In this document: piece after piece, positions 15,374-24,978 of the stretch
How the letters are laid out: the number at the start of each line of letters is the position of its first letter
Numbering within the stretch: the stretch's first letter is position 1
The notes under the pieces: model-generated
Told to the model about the DNA's origin: nothing
Databases searched by the model: none
The model's input: only the letters and a program-made list of their open reading frames with translations
Made by a program: the position numbers and the translations under genes
Assembly: GCF_037200945.1 (NCBI RefSeq)
Contig: NZ_JBBCGP010000001.1
Coordinates: 1,920,501-1,984,500 of the forward strand
Direction: 5' to 3'
Length of the DNA stretch: 64,000 bases
Source of the DNA: Methylovirgula sp.
Lineage (GTDB): Bacteria; Pseudomonadota; Alphaproteobacteria; Rhizobiales; Beijerinckiaceae

Positions 15374-17749
15374 TTAGCTCCAGAGCCGGTTCTGGCTCCA
15401 GCGCAAAAGCAGCATGATCGTCGGCCGTAGAATGAAAAGGTCGGCGATCAGCGCTGTCAGCATCGCGAAAGAACTCAGCCAGCCGAAAAGCCGCAGCGAC
15501 GGCAATTGCGAGAAGATCGTCATTGCCAGACCGCAGGCGAGCACGATCGAGGTCAGAATGAGCGCCGGGCCGACGAGAATCGTCGCCCGTTCCACGGCAA
15601 TGGCGGGATCTTCTCCGGGCGTATCTTCAAGTCGCAGACGGTTTAGGAAGTGAATCGTCGCGCTGAGGCCAAGGCCAAAGGATACGGTTAGCGCCACGAC
15701 GCTGGCGAATTGCAGCCCTTGGCCCAGAACCCAAAGCGCGGCACCCGCCGTGAAGACCGGGAAGACCGCCGGCATGATGGACGCGAGCATCACCGAGAAC
15801 GAGCGGAAGCAAAGTCCGATAAAGGCCGCAACGAAAACGATCTCGATTGTCAGACCACGGTTCAGCTTTTCGATCATGCCGGCGCTGTTATGCGCGGCGA
15901 TGACCGCAAGGCCGGTGACGGCGATCTCGTAGCCCGGATGCGCTGCGCGCACCGTGCCGAGATTTTTATCGAGCGCATCGACGATCGGCAACAATTTGCT
16001 TGAGTCGATATCAGGGAGCCGGCCTTCGACAACTACGGCGTTTTGGTCTTTCGAGACGAACCGCTCGACCAGATATTTTGGCAGATAACTGACATATTGG
16101 CGCAACGTGTTGACATCCGACTTGCCCACCTTTTGCGCCAGCCACCGCCGTAGTGTCTCGAGCGACCAGACATTGCCGAAGCCCGCCTGCTTCTCGACGA
16201 TCGAATGGACCGCGGCAATTGCTGCCAGCGTTTCCGGCGAATAGAGCGATTGGCCCTTGGGGAATTCGATGAGCACATCGACGGGTTGGGCACCGGTCAA
16301 TTTGGCATCGAGCGCGCGGTTGGCCTGCACGGCCTTTTCTTTGTCTGGCACCTGATCGGCGAGATGATAACGCGGCTGAAGATCCGCGTAGATGAAGCCG
16401 AGGCCGACGACGACGATGAGGCCGCAGAGGCTGTAAAGCCCCGGCCGTGACACCATTCGCGCGGCTATCCAGCCGCAGAAGCGGCGCAGCGCATCGACGG
16501 CCATATCGGCGCCCTTGACGCTTTTGGCGAAGGCAGCCTCTTTGCGGATCAGGAACATCCCGAGCAGCGGGATGAGGGTCAATACCGAAACGAGGGCGAT
16601 CAGCGTTGCGATGATTCCCGCTTCACCGAAGCTTCGGATGAGGTCCGAATTCGAGAAGGTCAGCGCGACGAAGGAAAGGCCGGCCGTCGCATGTGTCAGG
16701 ACGCAGGCGGGTCCCACGACATGGATCGCCATCCGCAAGGCATCGGCCTTGCTTTGTCCAGCCAGGATCCGGTCGCGCGCCGCATAGGTGAGCTGCATCG
16801 AGTCCGAGAAGCTGATGACCATGATGAGCGGCGTCATCACGTTGAGGAACATGTTGAGCCGGAAGTCGAGCCAGCCGAGCATGCCAAGGGCGAGCAAAAT
16901 TGCCAGCAATGGCGGTGCCGCCGCGATGATCATGAAGGAGATGCGGCGGAAGAACAGGATGGCGATCAGACAGCCACCAAGGAAGCCAAGCGCGTTATAG
17001 ACGATGCGGTCGCGTTCGACGGCGTTGCGGATTTCGAGCTGCATCACCGGCACGCCGGACAGTTCCGCTGAAAGGCCCGATCCGGCAAGGTCTTCGTCCA
17101 TCGTCTTGCGGACTTCGCCAACGACATCACGTAATTTGCCGCTGTTGACGACGGCTGGATCGAGCGCCAGCACGGCCAGGGTCAGCTTGCCGTCAAGCGA
17201 AAGCAGCTTGCCGCGCAGGATTTCGTTGCTCATCACCTTTTGAAGAAGCGCCTCATAGGCTGCGCCCTCCGGCAAAGGCTCGGGGAACAGCGGGGCTGGC
17301 AAGTGATCGCCTTCCGGCGGCTGGCGGGCGGAGAACAGCGAGATGATTCCGCGCGTGCCGTCGATCAATTGCAGGTCGGTGACCAGATCGCGAAGCTTGC
17401 TGAGATTGTCACGCGCCAGCAGTTTGTCGCCCTGGATGACGAGCAGGACGTCATACTCACTCGACGGGAAGCGTGCCGTTACGTCCTCATATTGATGAAA
17501 CTCGGGCGTGTTCGAACGAAACAACTGGCTGAGCGAATCGTCGACCTTGATACGACCAATGCCAAAGGCGGCGAGAATCGCCGCGACCGCGAGCACCACG
17601 GCAACGAGATAGGGGAAGCGCAACGAGATAAGTCCGATGCGCTCGATCCCGTACGCCAGCGGATGCAGGTTGCGGCCCTCGCCAGTTGCCGGGGGTTGTT
17701 TAAGGAGTGTTTCCGGGTCTTCGCTCGACAGGATTTCTCTCCGCGGCAA
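15374..17749 (-). CDS. RND/MMPL family exporter
   Basis: 791 residues, two similar halves. Each half has one N-terminal membrane segment (about residues 45-65 and 435-455), a large periplasmic domain, then a cluster of five more segments (NALGFLGGCLIAILFF onward; GLTIEIVFVAAFIGLCF onward). This is the 12-segment MMPL plan, whose members export lipids, hopanoids or other hydrophobic compounds using the proton gradient. SFSDSMQ at the first cluster and the VSFGLGLSATIHF block at the second mark the proton-relay segments. Shorter than typical HpnN hopanoid transporters, so that name is not applied. No membrane-fusion partner is adjacent. Divergent from map. Confidence 0.85.
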   Translation of the reverse strand: MPRREILSSEDPETLLKQPPATGEGRNLHPLAYGIERIGLISLRFPYLVAVVLAVAAILAAFGIGRIKVDDSLSQLFRSNTPEFHQYEDVTARFPSSEYDVLLVIQGDKLLARDNLSKLRDLVTDLQLIDGTRGIISLFSARQPPEGDHLPAPLFPEPLPEGAAYEALLQKVMSNEILRGKLLSLDGKLTLAVLALDPAVVNSGKLRDVVGEVRKTMDEDLAGSGLSAELSGVPVMQLEIRNAVERDRIVYNALGFLGGCLIAILFFRRISFMIIAAAPPLLAILLALGMLGWLDFRLNMFLNVMTPLIMVISFSDSMQLTYAARDRILAGQSKADALRMAIHVVGPACVLTHATAGLSFVALTFSNSDLIRSFGEAGIIATLIALVSVLTLIPLLGMFLIRKEAAFAKSVKGADMAVDALRRFCGWIAARMVSRPGLYSLCGLIVVVGLGFIYADLQPRYHLADQVPDKEKAVQANRALDAKLTGAQPVDVLIEFPKGQSLYSPETLAAIAAVHSIVEKQAGFGNVWSLETLRRWLAQKVGKSDVNTLRQYVSYLPKYLVERFVSKDQNAVVVEGRLPDIDSSKLLPIVDALDKNLGTVRAAHPGYEIAVTGLAVIAAHNSAGMIEKLNRGLTIEIVFVAAFIGLCFRSFSVMLASIMPAVFPVFTAGAALWVLGQGLQFASVVALTVSFGLGLSATIHFLNRLRLEDTPGEDPAIAVERATILVGPALILTSIVLACGLAMTIFSQLPSLRLFGWLSSFAMLTALIADLFILRPTIMLLLRWSQNRLWS

Positions 17750-18033
17750 TCAGCGACGCGCATCGGTGTTGGCGCGAAGGCGTCTCGGCTTCTCCACACC
17801 CTGTAGTGGCGGGTGCGATTGTGGCCTAGGTGTGAAGATCGAGCGCCGACTTGTAAAGGCCCCGGGGCTTTTTTAGCGGGCCGTAAAGTACGGATAAAGC
17901 CGCTCTTTCCGCGTTTTCTGGCGTTCGGGCCGCCGGCCGCACTCGCGATGCCCAGTCGGGCGGACTTTTATCGGTCTTGCGCCAGCAGGCGGAAGGCTTA
18001 AATTATCAGCCAGTTGAATTTCCGGCGGCTCTC

Positions 18034-18873
18034 ATGACTTTTGTCGATGCCATAGACGTATCCGGTCGCAAGACCGGCCAGATTAAATTACACGGGCCTG
18101 AGGCTTTCGAGGGGATGCGTAAGGCGGGGCGCCTGACGGCCGAGGCGCTCGACATGCTGGCGCCGTTCGTCAAGCCGGGTGTCACGACCGAGTTCCTCGA
18201 TAACCTCGTCTTCGATTTCGCGATTGCGCATAACGCCTATCCCGCGCCGCTTGATTACCGCGGCTATCGCAAGTCGATCTGCACCTCGATCAACCACGTC
18301 GTCTGCCACGGTATTCCAGACCGGAAGCCACTGCGCGACGGCGACATTGTCAACATCGACGTCACCTTGATTGTCGACGGATGGCATGGCGATTCGAGCC
18401 GGATGTATCTCGTCGGCGACGTCTCGCGCCGGGCACAACGTCTGATCGAGGTGACCTATGAGGCGCTGATGCGCGGCATCGCCGTCGTCAAGCCGGGCGC
18501 GACGACAGGCGATATCGGTGCGGCAATTCAGGATTTTGCCGAAGCCGAGCGTTGCTCCGTGGTGCGCGACTTCTGCGGACACGGACTTGGCCGGCTCTTC
18601 CATGACGAGCCGAACATCCTGCATTACGGCCGGCGCGGCGAAGGCGTGGTGCTGAAGCCCGGGATGTTTTTCACTATCGAGCCGATGATCAATCTTGGCC
18701 GCCCGCACGTGAAAATCCTCTCGGACGGCTGGACCGCGGTGACGCGCGACCGTTCGATGTCGGCGCAATTCGAACATACGATCGGGGTCACGGAGACAGG
18801 CTGCGAGAATTTCACCATCTCGCCGAAAGGCCTGCACCACCCGCCTTACGATTTGCCGGCAGCCGCCGCGTGA
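18034..18873 (+). CDS. map: Methionine aminopeptidase, type I
   Basis: 279 residues from ATG 18034; the upstream in-frame extension does not resemble the family. It removes the initiator Met from nascent proteins. His92 (NHVVCHGIP), metal ligands Asp109 (VNIDVT) and Asp120 (WHGDSS), His in FCGHGLGRLFH, and Glu in TIEPM and QFEHTI are all present. Length is normal for the bacterial type Ia enzyme. Its stop region contains the GTG start of the radC-like gene (GTGA overlap), the usual map-radC order in this group. Confidence 0.95.
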   Translation: MTFVDAIDVSGRKTGQIKLHGPEAFEGMRKAGRLTAEALDMLAPFVKPGVTTEFLDNLVFDFAIAHNAYPAPLDYRGYRKSICTSINHVVCHGIPDRKPLRDGDIVNIDVTLIVDGWHGDSSRMYLVGDVSRRAQRLIEVTYEALMRGIAVVKPGATTGDIGAAIQDFAEAERCSVVRDFCGHGLGRLFHDEPNILHYGRRGEGVVLKPGMFFTIEPMINLGRPHVKILSDGWTAVTRDRSMSAQFEHTIGVTETGCENFTISPKGLHHPPYDLPAAAA

Positions 18874-19579
18874 CGAAGGCGCCGGCCGACTCGGCCCCCG
18901 CCGAGGATGCGCAGCATTATGTCGGCCATCGCGAAAGGTTGCGCGGCCGCTTCCTGAAGGGTGGCGGCGACGCACTGGCCGATTACGAGCTTCTGGAACT
19001 CGTCTTATTTCGCGCGATCCCGAGGCGCACGTGAAGCCGCTCGCCAAGGCGCTGCTGGCGCGCTTCGGGTCCTTCGCCGGTGTTGTTTCGGCACGGCCAG
19101 AGCGTTTGCGGGAGATTGCCGGCCTGGGCGAGGCGGCGATCGTCGAATTGAAAATCGTGGCGGAGGCGGCCAAACGTTTCGCCAAAGTGAAGGTCGAAAA
19201 TCGGCCGGCGATGGGCAGTTTCAGCGCCGTGCTGGATTATTGCCGAACGGCGATGGCCTTCCTCGATCGCGAGGAATTCCGCATTCTGTTTCTCGACAAG
19301 AAAAACCTTCTGATTGCCGATGAGGTGCAATGGACGGGCACGATCGATCACGCGCCGGTCTTTCCCCGGGAGATCATCCGCCGCGCCTTCGAGCTCAATG
19401 CAACGGCGCTTATCCTGATTCATAATCATCCGTCGGGAGATCCGTCGCCGTCACAGACCGATATCCAGATGACCCGACAGATCGTGTCTCTCGGCAAATC
19501 ACTGAATGTCGCCGTCCACGATCATTTGATCATCGGCCGTGACGGCTTCACGAGCTTCAAGAGCCTCCAGCTTATTTGA
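18870..19579 (+). pseudogene. radC: RadC family (JAB/MPN domain) protein broken by one missing base
   Basis: From GTG 18870 frame 0 reads HYVGHRERLRGRFLKGGG and DYELLELVLFRAIPRR, then hits TGA right after CGC ACG. The family continues as DVKPLAKALLARFG, GLGEAAIVELKIV, and the metal-binding HNHPSGDPSPSQTD in another frame to TGA 19579. Restoring one G between 19028 and 19029 (CGC GAC GTG) joins the two parts perfectly. The JAB motif itself is intact. A GTG at 19031 could start a 182-residue truncated protein containing the helix-hairpin-helix-like and JAB regions. This is either a real inactivation, a programmed slip, or a sequencing error. Confidence 0.8.
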
Positions 19580-19793
19580 CTTAAATGCCATCGCCGGCGC
19601 AATTGCCTTGGCTGATATTCTATTTGCGCCAAGGGGCAGTTTTCCCAACACTAAGTTAACCCACCGCGAATACTATTGGGGCTTCCCGATAGGGACTTGC
19701 CGCTGGACGTTAGCTATCGCCGCGCAGGCGGGAGTCGCCAACGGGGCCGATCGGCTTGCCGGTGTGGGGCAGGTCAGACGATTTGGAGTCGCA

Positions 19794-21410
19794 ATGCGTC
19801 CCGGCTTTCTGTCCAAGTTGAAGGTGACGGTCGGCGATCGCAATGTGCCGGCGCTTCAACTTTGGATCGCCTGCAACTTTGTGTCGATGGCGCTCATCCT
19901 CGTCCTCGGCATGCGCCTCGGCTGGGCGTTCTTCGCGAGTCATGCCTTTTTGTCATCTTTATCCTGGGACTTCGCATGGATGGCGCTCGTCTCGAACCTC
20001 TGGCTGCTGGCCGCCATCATCACGGTTCGGCTGGTGATGGCCTGGCTGGCCTATCACGTTCTTGACGGGCTCCGGAGCAGCGAAGCCGCCGCGCGGCAGG
20101 TGGCCGGCCGTGATGCTCTATCCGGTCTGCCCAATCGTTTCCTCTTCAATGCCCTCGTTGATGCAGAAATCGCCCGCTGCAAGCGCGGGCGTCACCAGTT
20201 CGCGCTGTTTTACCTCGACCTCGATCATTTCAAGCAAGCCAACGACACTTTCGGCCATGATGTCGGCGACCGTCTGATTGTGGCTGTCACCCGACGCCTG
20301 GCCGACGTCCTGCGCTCCTGCGATCATTTTGCTCGTCTCGGCGGCGATGAGTTCGCCCTCATGCAGGCCGATGTAAACGAGCCGCGCGATTGCGCCCGTC
20401 TCGCACAGCGCATTCTCGACGCCATGAGCTTGCCGTTCGATATCGGTGGCCAGCAGATTTTCATCGGCATCTCCATCGGGATCGCGCTCTGTCCACAAAA
20501 TGCGACCGATTGTCAGGAGCTCATGCGGCTTGCCGATCTCGCGCTGTATCGCTCAAAACAGGCCGGGCGCAACCGCTTCGCCTTTTTCGAGGCGAAGATG
20601 GGCGAAGAGTTGCGCATGCGGCAGAGCGCAGAAGATGAATTGCGCACGGCGATCGAGAACAATGAGCTCGAACTTCTCTATCAACCAATCATTTCATCGA
20701 CTGACGACAAAATCATTTGCGTCGAAGCATTGGCGCGCTGGCGACATAAGACCTACGGGCTGCTGTCGGCAGATAGCTTCATCCCGCTCGCCGAGGAGCG
20801 CGGCCTTATCGTCCAGCTCGGCGAATGGGCGCTGCGCCGCGCTTGCGCGGATGCCATGCGCTGGCCCGGCATCAAGGTCGCCATCAACGTGTCGCCGATT
20901 CAATTTCGGCAAAAGGATTTTGTCGCGACGGTCAATCGTGTTCTGACCGAGTCCGGAATTGACCCTCAGCGTGTCGAGCTTGAATTGACCGAAGGCGTCA
21001 TCATCGCCGATGCGGACCTCGCCGAACATTCGATGATCGATTTGCGCGCGCTCGGCGTCCACATGGTGCTCGATGACTTTGGCACCGGATATTCGAGCCT
21101 GATCTATCTGCGCCGGTTTGCTTTCGACAAAATCAAGATCGACCGCTCGTTCCTTGAATCTATGGAAGACTCCGGCGAAAGCGTCATCATCGTCCGTTCC
21201 ATCGTCGATCTCGGGCGCTCGCTTGGTCTGCGCGTTACCGCGGAAGGTGTAGAAACCGAGGAGCAGGCGCGACTCTTGCGGTCGATCAGTTGTGACGAAT
21301 TGCAGGGCTTTTTATTCGCGCGCCCAATGTCGGTCGAGGATATCGATCAACGCCTTGAGGATGAGAACGCGCGGGAGCTTTTGCCGGTCTCCGCGCGCTC
21401 GGTCGCTTAA
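19794..21410 (+). CDS. Membrane-bound GGDEF-EAL cyclic di-GMP enzyme
   Basis: 538 residues from ATG 19794, chosen for GGAG seven bases upstream and because the longer in-frame opening lacks protein character. Two hydrophobic regions (about residues 21-39 and 61-90) anchor it; no sensory domain is seen. The diguanylate cyclase domain has GGDEF at 183-187 and an I-site RSCD at 174-177, exactly five residues before it, allowing product inhibition. The phosphodiesterase domain keeps EAL (311-313), ELTEG, DDFGTG (427-432), KIDRSF and AEGVET. Both domains therefore look competent. It probably controls the switch between motile and attached growth (family knowledge). Confidence 0.9.
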   Translation: MRPGFLSKLKVTVGDRNVPALQLWIACNFVSMALILVLGMRLGWAFFASHAFLSSLSWDFAWMALVSNLWLLAAIITVRLVMAWLAYHVLDGLRSSEAAARQVAGRDALSGLPNRFLFNALVDAEIARCKRGRHQFALFYLDLDHFKQANDTFGHDVGDRLIVAVTRRLADVLRSCDHFARLGGDEFALMQADVNEPRDCARLAQRILDAMSLPFDIGGQQIFIGISIGIALCPQNATDCQELMRLADLALYRSKQAGRNRFAFFEAKMGEELRMRQSAEDELRTAIENNELELLYQPIISSTDDKIICVEALARWRHKTYGLLSADSFIPLAEERGLIVQLGEWALRRACADAMRWPGIKVAINVSPIQFRQKDFVATVNRVLTESGIDPQRVELELTEGVIIADADLAEHSMIDLRALGVHMVLDDFGTGYSSLIYLRRFAFDKIKIDRSFLESMEDSGESVIIVRSIVDLGRSLGLRVTAEGVETEEQARLLRSISCDELQGFLFARPMSVEDIDQRLEDENARELLPVSARSVA

Positions 21411-21412
21411 GC

Positions 21413-21712
21413 TCAGTGAATGCGGAATTCGGTCCCGAACGTGCGAATCTCGGCCGGCTTAATCAAAGCTGAGTGGCCGACGCGGACGCTATAGAGCGGC
21501 CCGTCGAGCTTCTCCTGCCAGAAAGCAAGAAACTTCATCAAGATCGGGAATTTTGGCGCGAGGTCGTAGTCTTGCCAGAGAAAGCTTTGCAGGACGAGTG
21601 GATGATCCGGCATACGGTAGAGAATCTCCGCCGTCGTTAAACCGTAGCCGGCTAATTGTCTGATGAAATCGTCTGAAACCGACGCCCGTCCGCTCGCGCT
21701 CCTACTCGCCAT
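21413..21712 (-). CDS. usg: Usg family protein
   Basis: 99 residues on the minus strand. GAGGGGG lies a few bases upstream of ATG 21712; an upstream in-frame ATG at 21739 has no ribosome site. The sequence QLAGYGLTTAEILYRMPDH, LQSFLWQDYDLAPKFPILMKFLAFWQ and LYSVRVGHSALI is the Usg family, found in alphaproteobacteria and first noted near tryptophan genes; its function is unknown. It converges on the GGDEF-EAL gene with two bases between the stops. Confidence 0.85.
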   Translation of the reverse strand: MASRSASGRASVSDDFIRQLAGYGLTTAEILYRMPDHPLVLQSFLWQDYDLAPKFPILMKFLAFWQEKLDGPLYSVRVGHSALIKPAEIRTFGTEFRIH

Positions 21713-21896
21713 ATCGCGATCCCCCTCTGGAGGCCTCATCCCGGCGAATCGACTGTCATCGCTCCGCCGTAATGGTTAATTTCGCGCGCAAATGGTTAAC
21801 GAATTTTTGATCTTACAGATTGAGAATCCGGCCGCGTGGCCAAAAAGAAATCGGCGGCTAATGCCGCCGATCGCCAATTCGAAATATTGGGAAGGG

Positions 21897-22391
21897 TTAG
21901 CGATGGCCGCCGTGGCCACCACCGCCGTGCCCGCCACCACCATGTCCGCCGCCGCCATGGAAGCCGCCGCCATGGAAGCCGCCACCGCCGTGGAAGCCGC
22001 CGCCGTGGCCACCGCCGTGCCAACCACCACCGCCGCCGTGCCAGCCACCACCATGCCAGCCACCACCATGCCAACCGCCGCCATGCCAGCCACCGCCGCC
22101 ATGCCAGCCACCGCCGCCACCGTGCCAGCCATGCCAACCATAGCCGCCGCCCCAGCCGAAGCCGCGACGCCAGCTATAGCCGCACCAATACCAGCCGGGA
22201 CCGCGCCAGCCATCGGGATACCAGCAATAATTCTGACCACCCCAAGCGTATTGGGTTTTCTCGATGGCTGCGAGGCCATCGGCCGATTGTTCAACCGCCG
22301 ACTGACCGGCGAAGGGCGCAGCCTGCGCGACGGGAACCATCGCGCTCCCGGCTAACGCTGCTGCTGTAAGGCTCGAAAGAAGTAAACGCAC
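21897..22391 (-). CDS. Secreted glycine/histidine/tryptophan repeat protein
   Basis: 164 residues. Start is GTG 22391, with AAAGGAGA positioned just upstream on the minus strand. Signal peptide RLLLSSLTAAALAGSAMVPVAQAAP. A short aromatic/Cys block follows (YCWYPDGWRGPGWYWCGYSW, two Cys), then about 80 residues built almost wholly from WHGGG, FHGGG and GHGGGG units. Similar Gly-His-rich secreted proteins are common in Rhizobiales and their role is unknown; metal binding or a structural surface role is possible. The repeat count may vary between strains. Confidence 0.75.
   Translation of the reverse strand: MRLLLSSLTAAALAGSAMVPVAQAAPFAGQSAVEQSADGLAAIEKTQYAWGGQNYCWYPDGWRGPGWYWCGYSWRRGFGWGGGYGWHGWHGGGGGWHGGGGWHGGGWHGGGWHGGGWHGGGGGWHGGGHGGGFHGGGGFHGGGFHGGGGHGGGGHGGGGHGGHR
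21900..22140. repeat. Low-complexity GCCACCACC / CCATGCCA coding repeat
   Basis: DNA encoding the Gly/His/Trp-rich tail of the secreted protein. Short units based on GCCGCC and CCATGCCAGCCACC repeat imperfectly, with interspersed GGAAGCCGCC variants. Such arrays expand and shrink by slippage. The opposite strand is also open for a long stretch, but that is a by-product of the repeat. Confidence 0.7.
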
Positions 22392-22713
22392 TTCGGTCTC
22401 CTTTAGCGTAGAATGTTTGCAGGCTAGAACGTGCAAGCCGCCTGCGGGCCATTCCATTGCATCAAAGCGCGGTTGATTCGAAGTTGAGTTTGCACTGCGA
22501 AGACAACCGCATAATCTTGAATCTGCGACTTGCCGCGTGAACGCTAGATGAATTCTTCAGAGCGGCTGTGCGCGAAAACACTGTCGCAATTAACTGCGTT
22601 TGCGCGAACCCGAAGCAACGCATTTAAATGGGAATGGTTCGAGCGCGAGAATGATTTATCTTGTTACCTGATTTACGGCGTTACGCCGGCCTCGCACGAG
22701 ACAAATGATATTG
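22392..22713. other. Divergent intergenic region between the GH-rich protein and NAD synthase
   Basis: About 320 bases that should hold both promoters. A short hairpin CGGCG-TTA-CGCCG sits at 22676-22688, 26 bases before the synthase start. No convincing gene was found; a 62-codon opening at 22548 lacks a ribosome site and reads into the synthase in the wrong frame. Confidence 0.5.
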
Positions 22714-24753
22714 ATGGATTTCCGCTCGATCTATAGTCAGGGTTTTGCACGCGTCGCAGCCTGCACGACGACGTGCCGTCTGGCCGACCCCGGTGCCAAT
22801 GCGGAGGCAATTCTCGCCTTGCTGGGCGAGGTCGATGCGAAGGCAGCCGCACTCGCGGTTTTCCCCGAACTTGCCTTGTCCGGCTATGCGATCGACGACT
22901 TGCTGCTGCAGGATACATTGCATACGGCGATTGCCGCTGCCGTGGAACGCCTCGTGGCAGCATCGGCCCATCTTCTGCCGCTGATATTTGTCGGCGCGCC
23001 GCTGCGTTATGAAGGGCGGCTATATAATTGCGCGCTTGCCATTCATCGCGGTCAGTTGCTTGGTGTCATACCGAAGGTTCATCTGCCGAATTATCGTGAG
23101 TTTTATGAGCGCCGGCATTTTGCGTCGGGCCATGGGATGAGCGGCGAGATCGTGATCGGCGACCTTCGCGCGCCGTTCGGTCCGGATCTTTTGTTTGTCG
23201 CAGAGGATGTGCCCGGCCTCGTCGTTCATGCCGAAATTTGCGAGGACCTTTGGGTGCCGGTGCCGCAATCGTCACTCGCAGCTTTGGCGGGCGCGACGGT
23301 CCTCGCCAATCTTTCAGCGAGCAACATTACGATCGGCAAGAGCGAAACACGGCAATTGCTCATCAAGTCGCAATCGCAGCGCTGCCTCGCGGCCTATCTT
23401 TATTCCGCGGCCGGGAAGGGCGAATCAACGACCGATCTCGCCTGGGATGGCGAAACAACCATCGCCGAAAATGGCACGATCCTCGCTGAATCGGCGCGCT
23501 TCTCCGATCATGCGCAATTCGTGCTCGCCGATATCGATCTTGATCTCATCGCCCAGGAGCGGCTGCGGCAGGGCACGTTCGACGATAACCGCCGCTATGT
23601 CGGCGTCGCGCCGGAAGATTTCCGGCAGATCGATTTTCGTCTTTCTCCACCGACGGGGGATGTCGGACTGGAGCGCAACGTCGCGCGTTTTCCGTTCGTC
23701 CCGGCTGACCCGGCGCGTTTGGCCCAGGATTGCTACGAGGCCTACAACATTCAGGTGAGCGCCCTCGAGCAGCGTCTCACGGCAACGAAAATCGACAAGC
23801 TTGTCATCGGCGTCTCGGGAGGCCTCGACTCGACGCATGCGTTGATCGTCGCGGCCAAAGCGATGGATCGTCTCGGCAAGCCGCGCAGCAACATCCTCGC
23901 TTACACGATGCCAGGTTTCGCCACGAGCGAAGCAACCAAGGCCAATGCCTTCGCCCTGATGAAGGCGCTTGGCGTCAGCAGCAAAGAGCTCGATATCACC
24001 GAGACCGCGCGGCTGATGCTGACCAACATCGGCCATCCCTACGGCAGCGGCGAAAATATCTACGACATCACTTTCGAGAACGTGCAGGCTGGCTTGCGGA
24101 CGGATTATCTTTTCCGTCTCGCCAATCTGCACGGCGCGCTGGTCCTCGGCACGGGCGACCTCTCCGAATTGGCGCTTGGTTGGGCCACCTATGGTGTGGG
24201 TGACCAGATGTCCCATTACGCGGTCAATGCCGGCGTTCCCAAGACCTTGATCCAATATCTGATCCGCTGGTGCATCGCGACGGGCCAGTTTGCTGCCGGC
24301 GTTTCGACGACGCTTGAATCCATTTTGCAGACAGAAATTTCGCCCGAACTCGTCCCCGCTGGCGCGAGCGGCGCCGTGCAAAGCACCGAGGCGATTATCG
24401 GCCCCTATGAGCTTCAGGACTTCAATCTTTTCTACGTCTTGCGCTATGGCTTCCGGCCCTCAAAGATCGCATTCCTGTCTGAGGCCGCGTGGGGCGATGT
24501 CGCCAAAGGCGAATGGCCGCAGGATTTTCCAGAAGATCGCCGCCACGCTTACGATCTCGCGCAGATTCGCGGCTGGCTTGAGGTTTTCATCCGACGTTTC
24601 TTCGGCTTCAGTCAGTTCAAGCGCTCGGCATTGCCGAACGGGCCGAAGGTCGTTGCCGGTGGCTCGCTGTCGCCGCGCAGCGACTGGCGCGCGCCGTCCG
24701 ATGGCAATGCCAAAATCTGGTTGGACGATCTCGCTAAAGTGCCGAAGCGTTAG
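22714..24753 (+). CDS. nadE: Glutamine-dependent NAD+ synthetase
   Basis: 679 residues from ATG 22714 (an ATG three codons earlier is possible; the family N-terminus fits MDFRSIYSQGFARVA). It makes NAD+ from deamido-NAD+ and ATP using ammonia released from glutamine. The N-terminal nitrilase-type glutaminase has Glu52 (FPELALSGY), Lys121 (IPKVHLPNY) and Cys176 (EICEDLW). The C-terminal synthetase has the PP-loop GVSGGLDST at 366-374, GTGDLSELALGW and the C-terminal FFGFSQFKRSALPNGPK. The two-domain length is typical of the long bacterial form. It stands as a single gene with a 225-base AT-rich gap after it. Confidence 0.95.
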   Translation: MDFRSIYSQGFARVAACTTTCRLADPGANAEAILALLGEVDAKAAALAVFPELALSGYAIDDLLLQDTLHTAIAAAVERLVAASAHLLPLIFVGAPLRYEGRLYNCALAIHRGQLLGVIPKVHLPNYREFYERRHFASGHGMSGEIVIGDLRAPFGPDLLFVAEDVPGLVVHAEICEDLWVPVPQSSLAALAGATVLANLSASNITIGKSETRQLLIKSQSQRCLAAYLYSAAGKGESTTDLAWDGETTIAENGTILAESARFSDHAQFVLADIDLDLIAQERLRQGTFDDNRRYVGVAPEDFRQIDFRLSPPTGDVGLERNVARFPFVPADPARLAQDCYEAYNIQVSALEQRLTATKIDKLVIGVSGGLDSTHALIVAAKAMDRLGKPRSNILAYTMPGFATSEATKANAFALMKALGVSSKELDITETARLMLTNIGHPYGSGENIYDITFENVQAGLRTDYLFRLANLHGALVLGTGDLSELALGWATYGVGDQMSHYAVNAGVPKTLIQYLIRWCIATGQFAAGVSTTLESILQTEISPELVPAGASGAVQSTEAIIGPYELQDFNLFYVLRYGFRPSKIAFLSEAAWGDVAKGEWPQDFPEDRRHAYDLAQIRGWLEVFIRRFFGFSQFKRSALPNGPKVVAGGSLSPRSDWRAPSDGNAKIWLDDLAKVPKR

Positions 24754-24978
24754 ACCAGATTTTATGCGTTTAACTATTTGATTTTAAAAATATATTTATC
24801 ATAATGCCACCGCGCCGCGCGATTGCTGTGTTCTCGACGGACGCAGACGCGGACAACTTTCGCATCAACGCGGTGATTATCTACGTCGCAGTCCCTTGCG
24901 GCGTTTCACGAGCAAGCTAGTTTACGTTTGCGCCGTTGATCATCGGGCCTGACGCGGCGCGAGCGGGAGAAAGCGGCA

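Noticed and set aside
17859..17874. GCCCCGGGGC followed by six Ts as a terminator between the MMPL and map genes
   Set aside because: The palindrome has no loop, so only a three-base stem can form, and it lies in a divergent promoter region where no transcript should end.
21792..22355. Ala/Thr/Met-rich plus-strand open frame of 187 codons
   Set aside because: By-product of the Gly/His-rich repeat on the minus strand, which has a signal peptide and ribosome site.
22548..22736. 62-codon open frame before NAD synthase
   Set aside because: No ribosome site, unusual composition, and it runs into the synthase in another frame.
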